A DNA stretch of 64,000 bases from Flavobacteriia bacterium (GCA_016178305.1 JACOTM010000030.1:1-64000); one strand, 5' to 3'. Positions 8,180 to 17,718 are shown, counted from the stretch's first letter. Notes: generated by a model not told the origin, from the sequence alone. Numbers and translations: made by a program.

Positions 8180-8650
8180 TTAATTAATTGAGAAACTTTT
8201 GGACAATATAAAATTTGACGTTCTGTACTTTTGTAAGATGGTTGAAGAAATGAATTTCGCCCCTTTGATTGCATGTAAACAATTTTCAGATTGACAAAAA
8301 CAATCAAAAGGTTGAATCATTTCCCATTCTGTTGAAGGATAAAAAAATGTAATTTCTTCCGCTATTGCAATTGGTTTTAGGCATATTAATTGACTTGTTT
8401 CAATGTTAAAAAAAACATTCGGATTACAACTGTGATTAATGTATTGTAAAAATGAAGGGTTTAATAAAATGTGCTGATTCTTTGCTGTTTGAATAGTCAA
8501 ATAAGTTGGTTCACTCAATGTTTTTTGAGAATTAAATAAACAAAGGACATCGTTTTCCAAAAACACTTTTCTACTTCTTAATAGACATTGATTTGTATTC
8601 TCATTTTTAAAAACGCTTGCAAATTCATGCACTTTTAATTCAATCTCCAT
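8180..8650 (-). CDS. SET-domain protein (putative protein lysine methyltransferase)
   Basis: A 156-residue protein with a compact SET fold. The NHSC motif of SET methyltransferases is at residues 72-75 within QYINHSCNPNVFF, followed by ICLKPIAIAEEITFFYPSTEW (about 89-109), which fits the GEELTFDY segment. A post-SET-like zinc cluster (CFCQSENC, cysteines at 117, 119 and 124) follows. Catalysis would use S-adenosylmethionine to methylate lysine. There is no signal peptide. It lies 1 bp after an FAD oxidoreductase gene and upstream of DUF3109, so it is likely co-transcribed. Bacterial SET proteins are uncommon outside chlamydiae, and the substrate is unknown. The usual first SET motif (GxG) is not obvious in the short N-terminal part. 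Confidence 0.75.
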   Translation of the reverse strand: MEIELKVHEFASVFKNENTNQCLLRSRKVFLENDVLCLFNSQKTLSEPTYLTIQTAKNQHILLNPSFLQYINHSCNPNVFFNIETSQLICLKPIAIAEEITFFYPSTEWEMIQPFDCFCQSENCLHAIKGAKFISSTILQKYRTSNFILSKSFSIN

Positions 8651-8651
8651 C

Positions 8652-9620
8652 TTATTTTTTTTCTTGTAAATTTCTTAATTTATCGAATCTTTCCAATTTT
8701 ACTTCTTTATCCATTTCAGTATCGTAAAGTATAAAATGAACAAATTCTTCTGCTAATTTTGGAGCGATTAAATACCCTTTCGTTCCCAAACCATTGAATA
8801 TTGAGAACTTTTTGAAGATATGATGTCTTCCTACTATAGGTCTTCTATCTGGTGATGTTGGCCGAATACCTGCTTTATGTTCTGTTATTTCAAACGGAAA
8901 AGAAGTTAATAACCCTGCTTTTTCTATTAAATCATTTTTCCCTTCTTCAGTTAAAACAGTATTGTTTGTATGCCACACATAAGTTGCTCCAAGTTTAAAA
9001 GTCTTATTTCCAACAGGCAGTAAAAAACACTTTCGGTTAAGCGACTCATTTTCAGTTATTTTTTCAGATGATATTGTTAACACCTCTCCTTTTGTATGTT
9101 CAACTGGTAAATAACCAAACCAAGGATTTAAATCATTATTTGATCCTTCACAAAAAACAATTTCATCGTATTTTTTTCCTTTATATGTTGATTCTTCAGG
9201 GTTGAAATCTGAATAATCTGCATTTTCATAAATTATTGTTCCATGCTCTGAGATCCATTGTTTACTGGCTTTTAAAAATGGAATTGGATTTACAAAAGAA
9301 GAACCTTTGATTCTACCTGATCCAAATTCATTTTTTGCTAACTTGTAATGATCATCCTCTATTGTAAGAGGCTCCAGATAAGAATTAAATTTTTCTAAAT
9401 TCTGTTTTTCTAGCCACATTGTTTTTTCATGAGCGGATGAAAACATTCTTCGAATCGTAATTGGATGATAAATTGGAATAGCAGTATTCAGGGTAATTTG
9501 ATTAGAAAAATTTTCAGCAAAAGGTAAAAATTCATCTAATCTCCAGTGATTTTGAATAAATTGCATAGCAACACTTATTCCTGCTAATCCTGCACCTACG
9601 ATTAATATTTCTTTTTTCAT
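8652..9620 (-). CDS. FAD-dependent amine/amino-acid oxidoreductase (DAO family)
   Basis: A 322-residue flavoprotein. The N-terminal Rossmann motif is ILIVGAGLAGISVA (5-18). The C-terminal region AGIRPTSPDRRPIVGR and the glycine-rich NGLGTKGYLIAP match the DadA/glycine-oxidase-like DAO family, where they bind the FAD and shape the active site. It is somewhat shorter than typical members (350-420). The expected reaction is flavin-dependent oxidation of an amine or amino acid, but the substrate cannot be read from the sequence. Its start overlaps the end of the comF-like gene by 4 bp (ATGA), indicating translational coupling, and the SET gene follows after 1 bp. Confidence 0.85.
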   Translation of the reverse strand: MKKEILIVGAGLAGISVAMQFIQNHWRLDEFLPFAENFSNQITLNTAIPIYHPITIRRMFSSAHEKTMWLEKQNLEKFNSYLEPLTIEDDHYKLAKNEFGSGRIKGSSFVNPIPFLKASKQWISEHGTIIYENADYSDFNPEESTYKGKKYDEIVFCEGSNNDLNPWFGYLPVEHTKGEVLTISSEKITENESLNRKCFLLPVGNKTFKLGATYVWHTNNTVLTEEGKNDLIEKAGLLTSFPFEITEHKAGIRPTSPDRRPIVGRHHIFKKFSIFNGLGTKGYLIAPKLAEEFVHFILYDTEMDKEVKLERFDKLRNLQEKK

Positions 9621-10360
9621 TTTGCTAAAGCCAAACTAATTACACTGATACAAAGGTCGGGATTATTTTTTTGAATTTCTCGAATTATTGCCTCTAAGGT
9701 AGCTCCAGTTGTGATAACATCATCAATTATCGCGATATGTTTCAGGTTTTTCGCTTTATTTTTTGAAGAAGAAAATTTGTTCTCAACATTTTCCCAACGT
9801 TTTAATTTTCCTTTTTTTGTTTGACTTTCTGTATTTTTTGTTCGGGAAATTAAATCGGTTATTACAGGAATGTTTAATTCCAAAGCGATACCATCAGCTA
9901 ATTTTTCACTTTGATTGTACCCCCGAAGGAACAGTTTTTGGGAATGTAATGGTACAGGAATCAATGCATTTAAATCTTTAAATGCTTCGATGTTTTTGAT
10001 TTTTTCACCCATTTTTTTCCCAAGTTGAACACCAATCTTCGGTTTGTCTTTGTACTTTAAAGCATGTAAAATAGGTTGAATTTTCTTTCCTTTTTCAAAA
10101 TAAAACATTGAATACGTTGCCTTCAAGTGAACCCTGCCCCAAAATAATTGATCTAATTCCGTTGGTTCCTTAAATTTTTCATAATACGTAAATTTCAAAT
10201 CAATTGCGCAAAATGGGCAAATAAAATCTTTGAAATCTATTAATTCATTCTGACAAGAAACACAGGAGTTTGGATAAATCAAATGGAATAAATGCTCTTT
10301 TAATTTTAAAAGATTTTTTAGTCTAAATGTTGACATTTCCGTGCTTGTGTTAAGTTCCAA
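9617..10360 (-). CDS. ComF family phosphoribosyltransferase-like protein
   Basis: A 247-residue cytoplasmic protein. An N-terminal zinc-ribbon-like pair, CVSC (33-36) and CPFC (48-51), is followed by a type I phosphoribosyltransferase domain with the PRPP-binding loop IIDDVITTGAT at 211-221. The conserved YNQSEKLA segment is also present. ComF proteins take part in DNA uptake and ssDNA handling in competent bacteria; whether this organism is naturally competent is not shown here. It is the first gene of a four-gene minus-strand run and overlaps the next gene by 4 bp. A second ATG eight codons in (10336) is an alternative start. Confidence 0.88.
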   Translation of the reverse strand: MELNTSTEMSTFRLKNLLKLKEHLFHLIYPNSCVSCQNELIDFKDFICPFCAIDLKFTYYEKFKEPTELDQLFWGRVHLKATYSMFYFEKGKKIQPILHALKYKDKPKIGVQLGKKMGEKIKNIEAFKDLNALIPVPLHSQKLFLRGYNQSEKLADGIALELNIPVITDLISRTKNTESQTKKGKLKRWENVENKFSSSKNKAKNLKHIAIIDDVITTGATLEAIIREIQKNNPDLCISVISLALAK

Positions 10361-10403
10361 TTCATATACACATTTTTATGTTAAAAACAACAAAAAAATA
10401 AAC

Positions 10404-10434
10404 TTGACAATCGAAAAAAACTGTCGTAAATTTA
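10404..10434 (+). promoter_or_regulatory. Primary-sigma promoter candidate for nrdBA
   Basis: TTG (10404-10406), 20 bp, then TAAATTTA (10427-10434) is close to the Bacteroidota housekeeping pattern TTG-N19-TAnnTTTG, with the last base differing. It is the best match I found in the 437-bp gap and would give a leader of about 355 nt before nrdB. Confidence 0.4.
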
Positions 10435-10797
10435 TGTAAAAATAGCAAACTTATTTGTTTTCAGTTAATTGATGAAGTTGAAAAATTTATCGACAAAAAA
10501 GGTTTATAGGACTGTGAATATCTTTAATTCTGATGTTGATAAAACTGCTATCATTTGTTTACAAAGGGATTGAGGGTGTAATTGTTCATAACCTCTTTGA
10601 CGTTGTGAATTTCTTTACTTGTGAAAGCTTAGAATTTTGACAATTTTTGTATCCCCAAACGAGGGAAGCACTACTCAAAAAAAAGTCCTCAATTTTGAAA
10701 GAAAAAGAAAGGATTACTTGAAAGAAAATTAAACTGAAAAAAAGAAAAACAATTGATTTGTTTTTCAAAATGAAAACCGATAATAAAAAACGTAAAA
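10435..10797. other. Long untranslated leader upstream of nrdBA
   Basis: About 360 bp with no convincing gene. It contains TTATCGACA (one mismatch from the DnaA box TTATCCACA), several short inverted repeats (for example TCCC/GGGA around 10651-10665), and a 19-codon Lys/Arg-rich upstream ORF (10770-10829) that overlaps the nrdB start out of frame. I do not recognise a known riboswitch. Ribonucleotide reductase genes are often controlled by NrdR or DnaA; I saw no clear NrdR box pair. Confidence 0.35.
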
Positions 10798-11772
10798 ATG
10801 CAGGCAGAACCAATTTTAGAACCAAATAAAAATAGATTTGTTCTATTCCCGATTCAACACGATGATATTTGGTCTTTTTACAAAAGAGCAGAAGCTAGTT
10901 TTTGGACGGCTGAAGAAATCGATTTATCGCAAGATTTGGTTGACTGGGAGACAAAATTAAGTGACGATGAACGTCATTTTATTAAACATGTTTTAGCATT
11001 TTTTGCAGCTTCGGACGGTATTGTTAATGAGAATTTAGCAGAAAATTTTATAGCAGAAGTGCAATATACAGAAGCTAAATTTTTCTATGGTTTTCAAATT
11101 ACGATTGAAAATATACATTCAGAAACCTACTCGTTGTTAATTGATACGTATATTCAAGATAACACAGATAAAAATTATTTATTCAATGCTATCGACACAT
11201 TAGATTGCGTAAAGAAAAAAGCAGATTGGGCTTTACGATGGATTGATGAAGGTTCTTTTGCTGAAAGATTAGTTGCCTTCGCAGCTGTTGAAGGAATTTT
11301 CTTTTCAGGTTCGTTTTGTTCTATTTTCTGGTTAAAGAAAAGAGGTTTAATGCCTGGATTATCGTTTTCAAATGAATTAATTTCAAGAGACGAAGGTTTA
11401 CATTGTGATTTTGCTTGTTTGCTTTACAATAATCATTTGATTAATAAACTTTCAAAAGATAAAGTGAAAGAAATAATCATGGATGCTGTTGCCATTGAAA
11501 AAGAATTTGTAACGGACGCAATACCTGTACGTTTAATAGGAATGAATAGTGACTTAATGGGGCAATACATTGAATTCGTTGCAGATCGTTTATTGATGGA
11601 ATTGGGTAATGAAAAAGTTTACAATGCAACGAATCCTTTTGATTTCATGGATATGATTTCGATTGAAGGGAAAACAAATTTCTTTGAAAAACGTGTAGCT
11701 GAATATCAAAAAGCCGGTGTAATGAACGGAGGGAAAGAAGCGCATGGATTTTCAATGGATGAAGATTTCTAA
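10798..11772 (+). CDS. nrdB: Class Ia ribonucleotide reductase beta subunit
   Basis: A 324-residue R2 protein that holds the diiron site and tyrosyl radical needed to reduce ribonucleotides to deoxyribonucleotides. The ferritin-like core is clear: [25 protein letters not shown] (56-80), [24 protein letters not shown] with the likely radical Tyr97, and [11 protein letters not shown] supplying late iron ligands. The sequence is of the eukaryotic-like R2 type common in Bacteroidota. The last residues (GFSMDEDF) form the acidic tail that docks onto NrdA. nrdA follows after 41 bp, in the order beta then alpha. Its long leader is described separately. Confidence 0.97.
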   Translation: MQAEPILEPNKNRFVLFPIQHDDIWSFYKRAEASFWTAEEIDLSQDLVDWETKLSDDERHFIKHVLAFFAASDGIVNENLAENFIAEVQYTEAKFFYGFQITIENIHSETYSLLIDTYIQDNTDKNYLFNAIDTLDCVKKKADWALRWIDEGSFAERLVAFAAVEGIFFSGSFCSIFWLKKRGLMPGLSFSNELISRDEGLHCDFACLLYNNHLINKLSKDKVKEIIMDAVAIEKEFVTDAIPVRLIGMNSDLMGQYIEFVADRLLMELGNEKVYNATNPFDFMDMISIEGKTNFFEKRVAEYQKAGVMNGGKEAHGFSMDEDF

Positions 11773-11813
11773 AAAATACTATACTAATTAATAAAACCAA
11801 AGAATAAAAAGGC

Positions 11814-14171
11814 ATGTACGTAGTAAAAAGAGACGGAAGAAAGGAGCCTGTAAAATTTGATAAAATTACAGCTCGTATCATTAAAATGTGTTATGGATTA
11901 GATTCTTTAGTCGTTCCCGAAATGGTGGCTATGAAAGTGATCGAAGGTATTTATGATGGGGTTACAACTTCTAATTTGGATAATTTAGCGGCAGAAGTAG
12001 CAGCAGCTAAAACAATAGATCATCCAGATTATGCGTTGTTGGCATCTCGAATTGCAGTATCGAATCTTCATAAAGAAACGAAAAAAACGTTTTCTGAAGT
12101 GATGGAAGATTTGTACAACTATATCGATCCTAAAACAAATCAAAAAGCAGCTTTATTAGCCGATGATGTCTATGAAGCAGTAATGGCTAATAAAGATTTG
12201 TTAGATTCAAGCATTATTTATGACCGTGATTTCCGTTATGATTATTTTGGTTTTAAAACGTTGACACGTTCTTATTTAATGAAATTAAATGGGAAAATTT
12301 CTGAACGGCCTCAACAAATGTTAATGCGTGTGGCAATTGGAATTCATAAAAATGACATTCAATCAGCAATTAAAACCTACAATTTAATGTCTGAAGGTTG
12401 GTTTACACATGCTACTCCAACTTTATTCAATGCTGGTACACCAAAACCTCAAATGTCTTCTTGTTTCCTATTAACAGTGAAAGAAGATAGCATCGGTGGA
12501 ATATATGACACTTTAAAAAGTTGCGCTCAAATTTCTCAGTCTGCTGGTGGAATTGGACTTTCGATTCACGATATTCGTGCGAAAGGTTCTTATATCAAAG
12601 GAACAAATGGTACTTCAAATGGTATTGTTCCAATGTTAAGAGTTTTCAATGATACAGCTCGCTATGTAGATCAAGGAGGGGGGAAAAGAAAAGGATCTTT
12701 CGCAATTTACATGGAACCATGGCATGCTGATATTTTTGATTTCCTAGATTTGAAGAAAAATCATGGTAAAGAAGAACAAAGAGCGAGAGATTTATTCTAC
12801 GCTTTATGGATTCCCGATTTATTCATGAAACGTGTAAAAGAAAATGGAGATTGGACATTGATGTGCCCTCACGAATGTCCCGGTTTATCAGATACGCACA
12901 GTGCTGAATTTGAAGCATTATATACAAAATATGAAACTGAAGGTAAAGGTAGAAAAACAATAAAAGCACAAGACTTGTGGTTCAAAATTTTAGAATCTCA
13001 AATCGAAACCGGAACGCCTTACATGTTGTATAAAGATGCTGCAAATGCAAAATCAAATCAACAAAATTTAGGAACTATTAAATCTTCAAATTTATGTACT
13101 GAAATAATGGAATATACAGCTCCAGATGAGATTGCTGTATGTAACTTAGCTTCGATTGCATTACCAAAATTTGTTACAGAAGAAGGAACTTTTGATCACA
13201 ATAAATTATTTGATGTTACCTATCAAGCAACCTTGAATTTGAATAAAATTATTGATGAAAATTTCTATCCTGTAGAAGAAGCTAAAAATTCAAACTTGCG
13301 TCACCGTCCAATTGGTTTAGGTGTTCAAGGTTTGGCTGATGCATTCATCATGATGCGTTTCCCATTCGAATCTGAAGAAGCAAGAGCATTGAATAGAGAA
13401 GTTTTCGAAACAATTTATTATGCTGCTATGACTGCGTCAAAAGACTTAGCGAAAGAATTAGGAGCATACGAAACATACGAAGGCTCACCTGTATCTAAAG
13501 GAATTTTCCAATACGATATGTGGAATGTTGCTCCAACAAATCGATGGGAATGGGATGTATTGAAATCAGAAGTTGCTAAATATGGTGTACGCAATTCATT
13601 GTTATTAGCACCAATGCCTACAGCTTCTACAGCTCAAATTTTAGGAAATAATGAATGTTTTGAACCTTATACATCTAATGTTTATACAAGACGTGTATTA
13701 TCAGGAGAATTCATCGTTGTAAATAAACACTTATTAAAAGATTTAGTAAAAGAAGGTTTATGGACCAAAGAAATGCGTCAAACAATCATGTCAACAAGTG
13801 GCTCGATTCAAAACATTTCCGAAATTCCACAACATTTAAAAGATTTATACAAAACTGCTTGGGAAATTTCTCAAAAAGCAGTTATTGATCAAGCAGCAGA
13901 TAGAGGTGCTTATATCTGTCAATCTCAATCTTTGAATATTTTCATGGAGAATGCAAATTTTGGAAAATTAACATCAATGCATTTCTACGGATGGGAAAAA
14001 GGATTGAAAACAGGAATGTATTATTTACGTACCAAAGCTGCTACAGATGCTATTAAATTTACGGTTGATAAAACAATGGTTCACAATACAGTTGCAAATG
14101 TAGAAGAGCAACAAGCTGCTATCGCATGTTCACTAGACAATCCAGATTCTTGTGAAATGTGTTCTGGCTAG
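11814..14171 (+). CDS. nrdA: Class Ia ribonucleotide reductase alpha subunit
   Basis: A 785-residue R1 catalytic subunit. Residues 1-90 form the ATP-cone ([20 protein letters not shown]), which gives dATP feedback control. The catalytic barrel includes PQMSSCFLL with one active-site cysteine of the redox pair, SAGGIGLSI, the finger-loop region [10 protein letters not shown] and CNLASIAL, and [18 protein letters not shown], all standard R1 motifs. The C-terminal tail SCEMCSG carries the CxxC pair that is re-reduced by thioredoxin or glutaredoxin. The length is normal. It is co-transcribed with nrdB and followed at once by a strong terminator. Confidence 0.97.
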   Translation: MYVVKRDGRKEPVKFDKITARIIKMCYGLDSLVVPEMVAMKVIEGIYDGVTTSNLDNLAAEVAAAKTIDHPDYALLASRIAVSNLHKETKKTFSEVMEDLYNYIDPKTNQKAALLADDVYEAVMANKDLLDSSIIYDRDFRYDYFGFKTLTRSYLMKLNGKISERPQQMLMRVAIGIHKNDIQSAIKTYNLMSEGWFTHATPTLFNAGTPKPQMSSCFLLTVKEDSIGGIYDTLKSCAQISQSAGGIGLSIHDIRAKGSYIKGTNGTSNGIVPMLRVFNDTARYVDQGGGKRKGSFAIYMEPWHADIFDFLDLKKNHGKEEQRARDLFYALWIPDLFMKRVKENGDWTLMCPHECPGLSDTHSAEFEALYTKYETEGKGRKTIKAQDLWFKILESQIETGTPYMLYKDAANAKSNQQNLGTIKSSNLCTEIMEYTAPDEIAVCNLASIALPKFVTEEGTFDHNKLFDVTYQATLNLNKIIDENFYPVEEAKNSNLRHRPIGLGVQGLADAFIMMRFPFESEEARALNREVFETIYYAAMTASKDLAKELGAYETYEGSPVSKGIFQYDMWNVAPTNRWEWDVLKSEVAKYGVRNSLLLAPMPTASTAQILGNNECFEPYTSNVYTRRVLSGEFIVVNKHLLKDLVKEGLWTKEMRQTIMSTSGSIQNISEIPQHLKDLYKTAWEISQKAVIDQAADRGAYICQSQSLNIFMENANFGKLTSMHFYGWEKGLKTGMYYLRTKAATDAIKFTVDKTMVHNTVANVEEQQAAIACSLDNPDSCEMCSG

Positions 14172-14187
14172 AACTAGAAATAAAGTT

Positions 14188-14225
14188 AAAAAAGGTGTCT
14201 TCGACTTGCTCAGACACCTTTTTTT
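14188..14225 (+). terminator. Terminator after nrdBA
   Basis: AAAAGGTGTCT pairs with AGACACCTTTT around an 11-base loop, followed by a T run, 17 bp after the nrdA stop. Confidence 0.9.
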
Positions 14226-14384
14226 GTAACTTCATTTTTATAAATCGTTATCTTATACCGATTGACCTTTGATAATACTGGAATAAAGTTCCAATTTAAT
14301 CAAAGTTATATCGGCATTATACCTGAAAAATATACTGGTAAATTCAAAGTGAAAATGGTATTAACATCCATATAAACATAAAAT

Positions 14385-15197
14385 ATGAAATTTCTAATCT
14401 TACTTATTTCAATCAGTTTATTCCAAAATTTTGTTTTTTCTCAAAACAAGGAAATATTCACTATTTACTTTGAAACAAATTCCTCTAAACCTCAACAAAA
14501 CGAATTGAAAAGATTAGATGATTTTCTCCAAAGATCAAAAAATCCAGATTTTAAAATCCAAAATGTGAGTTCTTACACGGACACAATCGGAAGTGTAATT
14601 TCTAATGAAAAATTATCCTTAAACAGGTTAAATACCATACTAAAAATCATAAATTCAAAAGGAATTATTGTAGAATCAACAAATTCAATTGGGGAAAAAT
14701 ACCCCACTTCAATTGATTCAAAAACGATTGAATTGACAAAATTCAGAAAAGTTGAAATTACCTATTATTTTACCGAACAGCCAAAACCTATTCAAACAGA
14801 GCTAGCAGATTCAATTCCTAAAGAAACTGTCAATTTAGCCAAATTCAGAGAAAATGTTACTTCAGAAACACCAATTGTATTAGATGTGAAATTTTATGGC
14901 GGAACAGCTAATCTACTCCCAGGTTCAGAAGATGAAATCAATGCTCTATATAAATTTTTAGCAGGAAATAAAAACATTGCAGCCCTCATTCGCGGACATG
15001 TTTGTTGTATGGATGATATGTCTTTATCGATTCTAAGAGCAAGTGCCGTGTATGATTTATTAATAAAAAGTGGAATTGAACCAAGTCGTTTGGATTTTAA
15101 AGGATTTAGTAATTCCTTGCCAGTCGTAAGTCCTGAATATACCGAAGAAGATCGTCAAAAAAATAGACGGGTTGATGTTGTTTTTTCTAAAATTTAG
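14385..15197 (+). CDS. Exported protein with two tandem OmpA-like domains
   Basis: A 270-residue protein with a signal peptide (MKFLILLISISLFQNFVFSQ). Two OmpA C-terminal-like modules follow. The first (about 22-132) has IYFETNSSKPQ, SYTDTIGS, NEKLSLNRL and KFRKVEITY. The second (about 165-270) has VKFYGGTANLLPGSEDEI, RGHVCCMDD, LRASAVYDLL and QKNRRVDVVF. OmpA modules normally bind the diaminopimelate of peptidoglycan through an Asp and an Arg; NRRVDV keeps the Arg, while the first copy has KFRKVEI. It has no barrel or lipobox, so it is probably periplasmic. The pair of CC cysteines in RGHVCCMDD is unusual. It is a lone gene after the nrdBA terminator. Confidence 0.75.
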   Translation: MKFLILLISISLFQNFVFSQNKEIFTIYFETNSSKPQQNELKRLDDFLQRSKNPDFKIQNVSSYTDTIGSVISNEKLSLNRLNTILKIINSKGIIVESTNSIGEKYPTSIDSKTIELTKFRKVEITYYFTEQPKPIQTELADSIPKETVNLAKFRENVTSETPIVLDVKFYGGTANLLPGSEDEINALYKFLAGNKNIAALIRGHVCCMDDMSLSILRASAVYDLLIKSGIEPSRLDFKGFSNSLPVVSPEYTEEDRQKNRRVDVVFSKI

Positions 15198-15207
15198 AAA
15201 ATAAAAG

Positions 15208-15241
15208 ATTCCAAAAAATTGAAATTTCAATTTTTTGGAAT
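15208..15241 (+). terminator. 34-bp perfect palindrome, probable terminator
   Basis: A perfect 17+17 inverted repeat starting ATTCCAAAAAATTG lies 11 bp after the OmpA-like gene. Each arm holds A6 or T6. It is likely a hairpin terminator, though the run of T lies inside the stem instead of after it, so function is less certain. Confidence 0.55.
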
Positions 15242-15269
15242 ACTATAAGCTTTCCATTTAAAAAGAAAC

Positions 15270-15277
15270 TATCTTTG
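15270..15277 (+). promoter_or_regulatory. Promoter -7 box for mgtE
   Basis: TATCTTTG matches the Bacteroidota TAnnTTTG -7 box exactly and ends 14 bp before the mgtE ATG. No good TTG -33 element was seen at the expected distance. Confidence 0.45.
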
Positions 15278-15291
15278 TAAAAAAACTCAAA

Positions 15292-16647
15292 ATGCGTTTC
15301 GAACTCACGAAAGAATTTTTAGAAGAATTTCGTCAGGCCATAGTTGAACAAAACAACTCATGGATTATTGAGTATATTCACGAATTGCACTTTGCTGATA
15401 TTGCTGATTTATTAGATCAATTAAGTAATGAAGAAGCAAAATATGTTTATTTTCAATTAACAGAAGATCAGCAAGCGGATGTCTTGATGGAATTGGAAGA
15501 AGAAGTCAGAGACCGATTCTTAAAATCACTTTCTACTAAAGAAATTGCAGACCAGCTTGAAAATCTAGACTCAGATGATGCAGCAGATATCTTAGGAGAA
15601 TTATCAGATGATAAAATTCAAGAGGTAATCTCTCAAATGGATGATGATGAAGCGGCAGAAGATATCGTTGAATTATTGAATTATGACGAAGATACTGCCG
15701 GAGGTTTGATGCAGAAAGAATTTATTCAAGTAAAATTGGATTGGCCTGTAAATCGTTGCTTAGTCGAACTTAGAAGACAAGCTGAAAATGTTGAAAATGT
15801 TTATACAATATACGTTGTAGATGATATTAATAAATTAGTAGGTATTCTTTCTTTGAAAAGATTATTATTCGCTAACACGAAGACATTAATCAAAGATTTA
15901 TATCAAAGTAAAAATATTATATCTGTAAAAACAAGCGATACCAGTGAAAAAGTGGCTCAAACAATGGATAAGTACGATTTAGTTTCGATTCCTGTTGTTG
16001 ATTTGCAAAACAAACTTGTTGGTCGAATTACGATTGATGATGTTGTTGATATCATTAAAGAAGAAGCAGATAGAGATTTTCAATTAGCATCAGGTATTTC
16101 TGAGAAAATTGAAGAAAATGCATCTGTATGGCGTTCTACAAGAGCCCGATTACCATGGCTATTGATAGGAATGTTTGGAGGAGTTTTAGGTGCTCAAGTA
16201 ATTTCAGGATTTTCTTTAGGAATTAGTAAAGTACCTTTGTTGGCATCATTTATTCCATTAATTACAGCAATGGGAGGAAATGTCGGGGTACAATCCTCCG
16301 CAATTGTTGTGCAATCCTTAGCAAAAGGAAATATGCAGTTTAGCAATATTTTTCAAAAATTATCCCGGGAAGCATTGGTCGGATTGTTAAACGGTACTTT
16401 TTTAGCAATTATCATTTACGGCATCGCAACTTTTATACTAGGGAACGCAACTTTAGGTTTTGTTGTCAGTATTTCGTTATTCGTGACGATTTTTTTCGCC
16501 GCAATATTTGGAACTTTAATCCCATTAGTACTATCAAAATATAAAATTGACCCAGCATTAGCAACTGGACCTTTCGTAACAACATTGAACGATGTCTTAG
16601 GATTGTTTATCTACTTTACGGTAGGTATGTTGCTTTATAATTTATAA
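15292..16647 (+). CDS. mgtE: MgtE-type magnesium transporter
   Basis: A 451-residue inner-membrane Mg2+ channel. The order is standard for the family: an acidic superhelical MgtE_N domain (about 1-130, rich in LSNEEA, DSDDAADILGELSDD and MDDDEAAEDIVELL), two CBS domains (about 135-260, LMQKEFIQV ... VVDDINKLVGILSLKRLL ... SIPVVDLQNKLVGRITIDDVV), a connecting helix, and five membrane helices from about 285 to the end. The pore segment with ITAMGGNVGVQSSAIVVQSLA and the later PLVLSKYKIDPALATGPFVTTLNDVLG are hallmark MgtE motifs. The acidic N-domain closes the pore when cytosolic Mg2+ is high. It is probably transcribed alone from the -7 box 14 bp upstream. Confidence 0.95.
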   Translation: MRFELTKEFLEEFRQAIVEQNNSWIIEYIHELHFADIADLLDQLSNEEAKYVYFQLTEDQQADVLMELEEEVRDRFLKSLSTKEIADQLENLDSDDAADILGELSDDKIQEVISQMDDDEAAEDIVELLNYDEDTAGGLMQKEFIQVKLDWPVNRCLVELRRQAENVENVYTIYVVDDINKLVGILSLKRLLFANTKTLIKDLYQSKNIISVKTSDTSEKVAQTMDKYDLVSIPVVDLQNKLVGRITIDDVVDIIKEEADRDFQLASGISEKIEENASVWRSTRARLPWLLIGMFGGVLGAQVISGFSLGISKVPLLASFIPLITAMGGNVGVQSSAIVVQSLAKGNMQFSNIFQKLSREALVGLLNGTFLAIIIYGIATFILGNATLGFVVSISLFVTIFFAAIFGTLIPLVLSKYKIDPALATGPFVTTLNDVLGLFIYFTVGMLLYNL

Positions 16648-16745
16648 ACTATTTTTATGAAATAGCGATACAAACAAATTGCGCAAGCACCAATGAAAAA
16701 ACAAGACGTATTCCATTGTACAATTGAAAAACAAAATACTTACTT

Positions 16746-17687
16746 ATGAAAATTGTATTTCTGGATGAAGTGCATTCAATTTTAACTGAACGATTACAAA
16801 AATCAGGATTTGAATGTTTGCACATAGAAAATGCTTCACTTGAAGAAAGTCAAAAATATGTTCATGATGCAGATGGCATTGTCATCCGTTCAAAATATCC
16901 GATGAATGAAGATTTTTTGAAATTTGCTCCCCATTTAAAATTTATAGCCCGATCAGGAGCAGGTATGGAAAATATTGACATTCCTTATTGTGAAAGCCGA
17001 AATATCCATTTATTTAATTCTCCCGAAGGAAATCGAAATGCAGTTGCGGAACATGCTTTGGGGATGTTATTGGCATTAATGAATAATATTAAAAAATCAA
17101 ATAAGGAAATAACAACAGGAATTTGGGACAGAGAAGGAAATAGAGGTATTGAATTAGACGGAAAAACGGTTGGAATTATTGGATATGGAAATAATGGTAA
17201 AGCATTTGCGAAAAAATTGAGGGGATTTGATGTAAATGTGTTAGCTTATGATAAATATAAAGATAGTTTCGGTAGTGATTTTGTAAAAGAGTGCACCTTA
17301 GAAGCTATTCTGGATCAAGCAGATGTGATTAGCTTTCATATCCCTCAAAATCAAGAAACTGTTTATTTTGCAGATGAAACTTTTTTCAAGAGTTTAGCTA
17401 AACCTATTTTTTTATTAAACTTATCTCGAGGTAAAATTGTAAATGCTAAAGCTTTAGTTGAAGCAATACAAAATGGACAAGTTTTAGGAGCTGGATTGGA
17501 TGTAATCGAATATGAAAAAACAAGTTTTGAAGCCTTTTTTGAACAAAATTTACCTGAACCATTTCAGTTTTTACTGAATGCTCATAATGTGATTTTAACC
17601 CCACATATAGGAGGTTGGACCAATGAAAGTTATTTTAAATTAAGTAATGTTTTGGCCGATAAAATTCTTGATTTTTATCCCGAATAA
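16746..17687 (+). CDS. NAD-dependent D-2-hydroxyacid dehydrogenase (phosphoglycerate-dehydrogenase-like)
   Basis: A 313-residue member of the D-isomer 2-hydroxyacid dehydrogenase family. The substrate domain carries FIARSGAGMENIDIP. The nucleotide-binding domain has GKTVGIIGYGNNGKAFAKKL (about 139-158), with the family GxGxxG partly altered. Catalytic elements are NLSRGKIVN (Arg) and TPHIGGWTNES (His), with the Glu in the GAGLDVIEYEKT region. It lacks the C-terminal ACT domain of many SerA proteins, so it could be a short-form 3-phosphoglycerate dehydrogenase or another 2-hydroxyacid dehydrogenase; no serC neighbour is present to decide. It stands alone between mgtE and the next cluster. Confidence 0.85.
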   Translation: MKIVFLDEVHSILTERLQKSGFECLHIENASLEESQKYVHDADGIVIRSKYPMNEDFLKFAPHLKFIARSGAGMENIDIPYCESRNIHLFNSPEGNRNAVAEHALGMLLALMNNIKKSNKEITTGIWDREGNRGIELDGKTVGIIGYGNNGKAFAKKLRGFDVNVLAYDKYKDSFGSDFVKECTLEAILDQADVISFHIPQNQETVYFADETFFKSLAKPIFLLNLSRGKIVNAKALVEAIQNGQVLGAGLDVIEYEKTSFEAFFEQNLPEPFQFLLNAHNVILTPHIGGWTNESYFKLSNVLADKILDFYPE

Positions 17688-17718
17688 AATTTATTCATTT
17701 TTCTTAATTTTTTTCATG

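Noticed and set aside
8119-8307. 62-residue minus-strand ORF overlapping the SET gene
   Set aside because: Most of it lies inside the SET coding region in another frame.
10586-10825. 79-residue minus-strand ORF in the nrdBA leader
   Set aside because: It is low-complexity Phe/Leu/Ser from A-rich antisense, has no start context, and overlaps the nrdB start.
14244-14375. 43-codon open stretch (IVILYRLTFDNTGIKF...) between nrdBA and the OmpA-like gene
   Set aside because: It looks faintly protein-like but has no start codon, no family match and could be chance; too weak to call a pseudogene.
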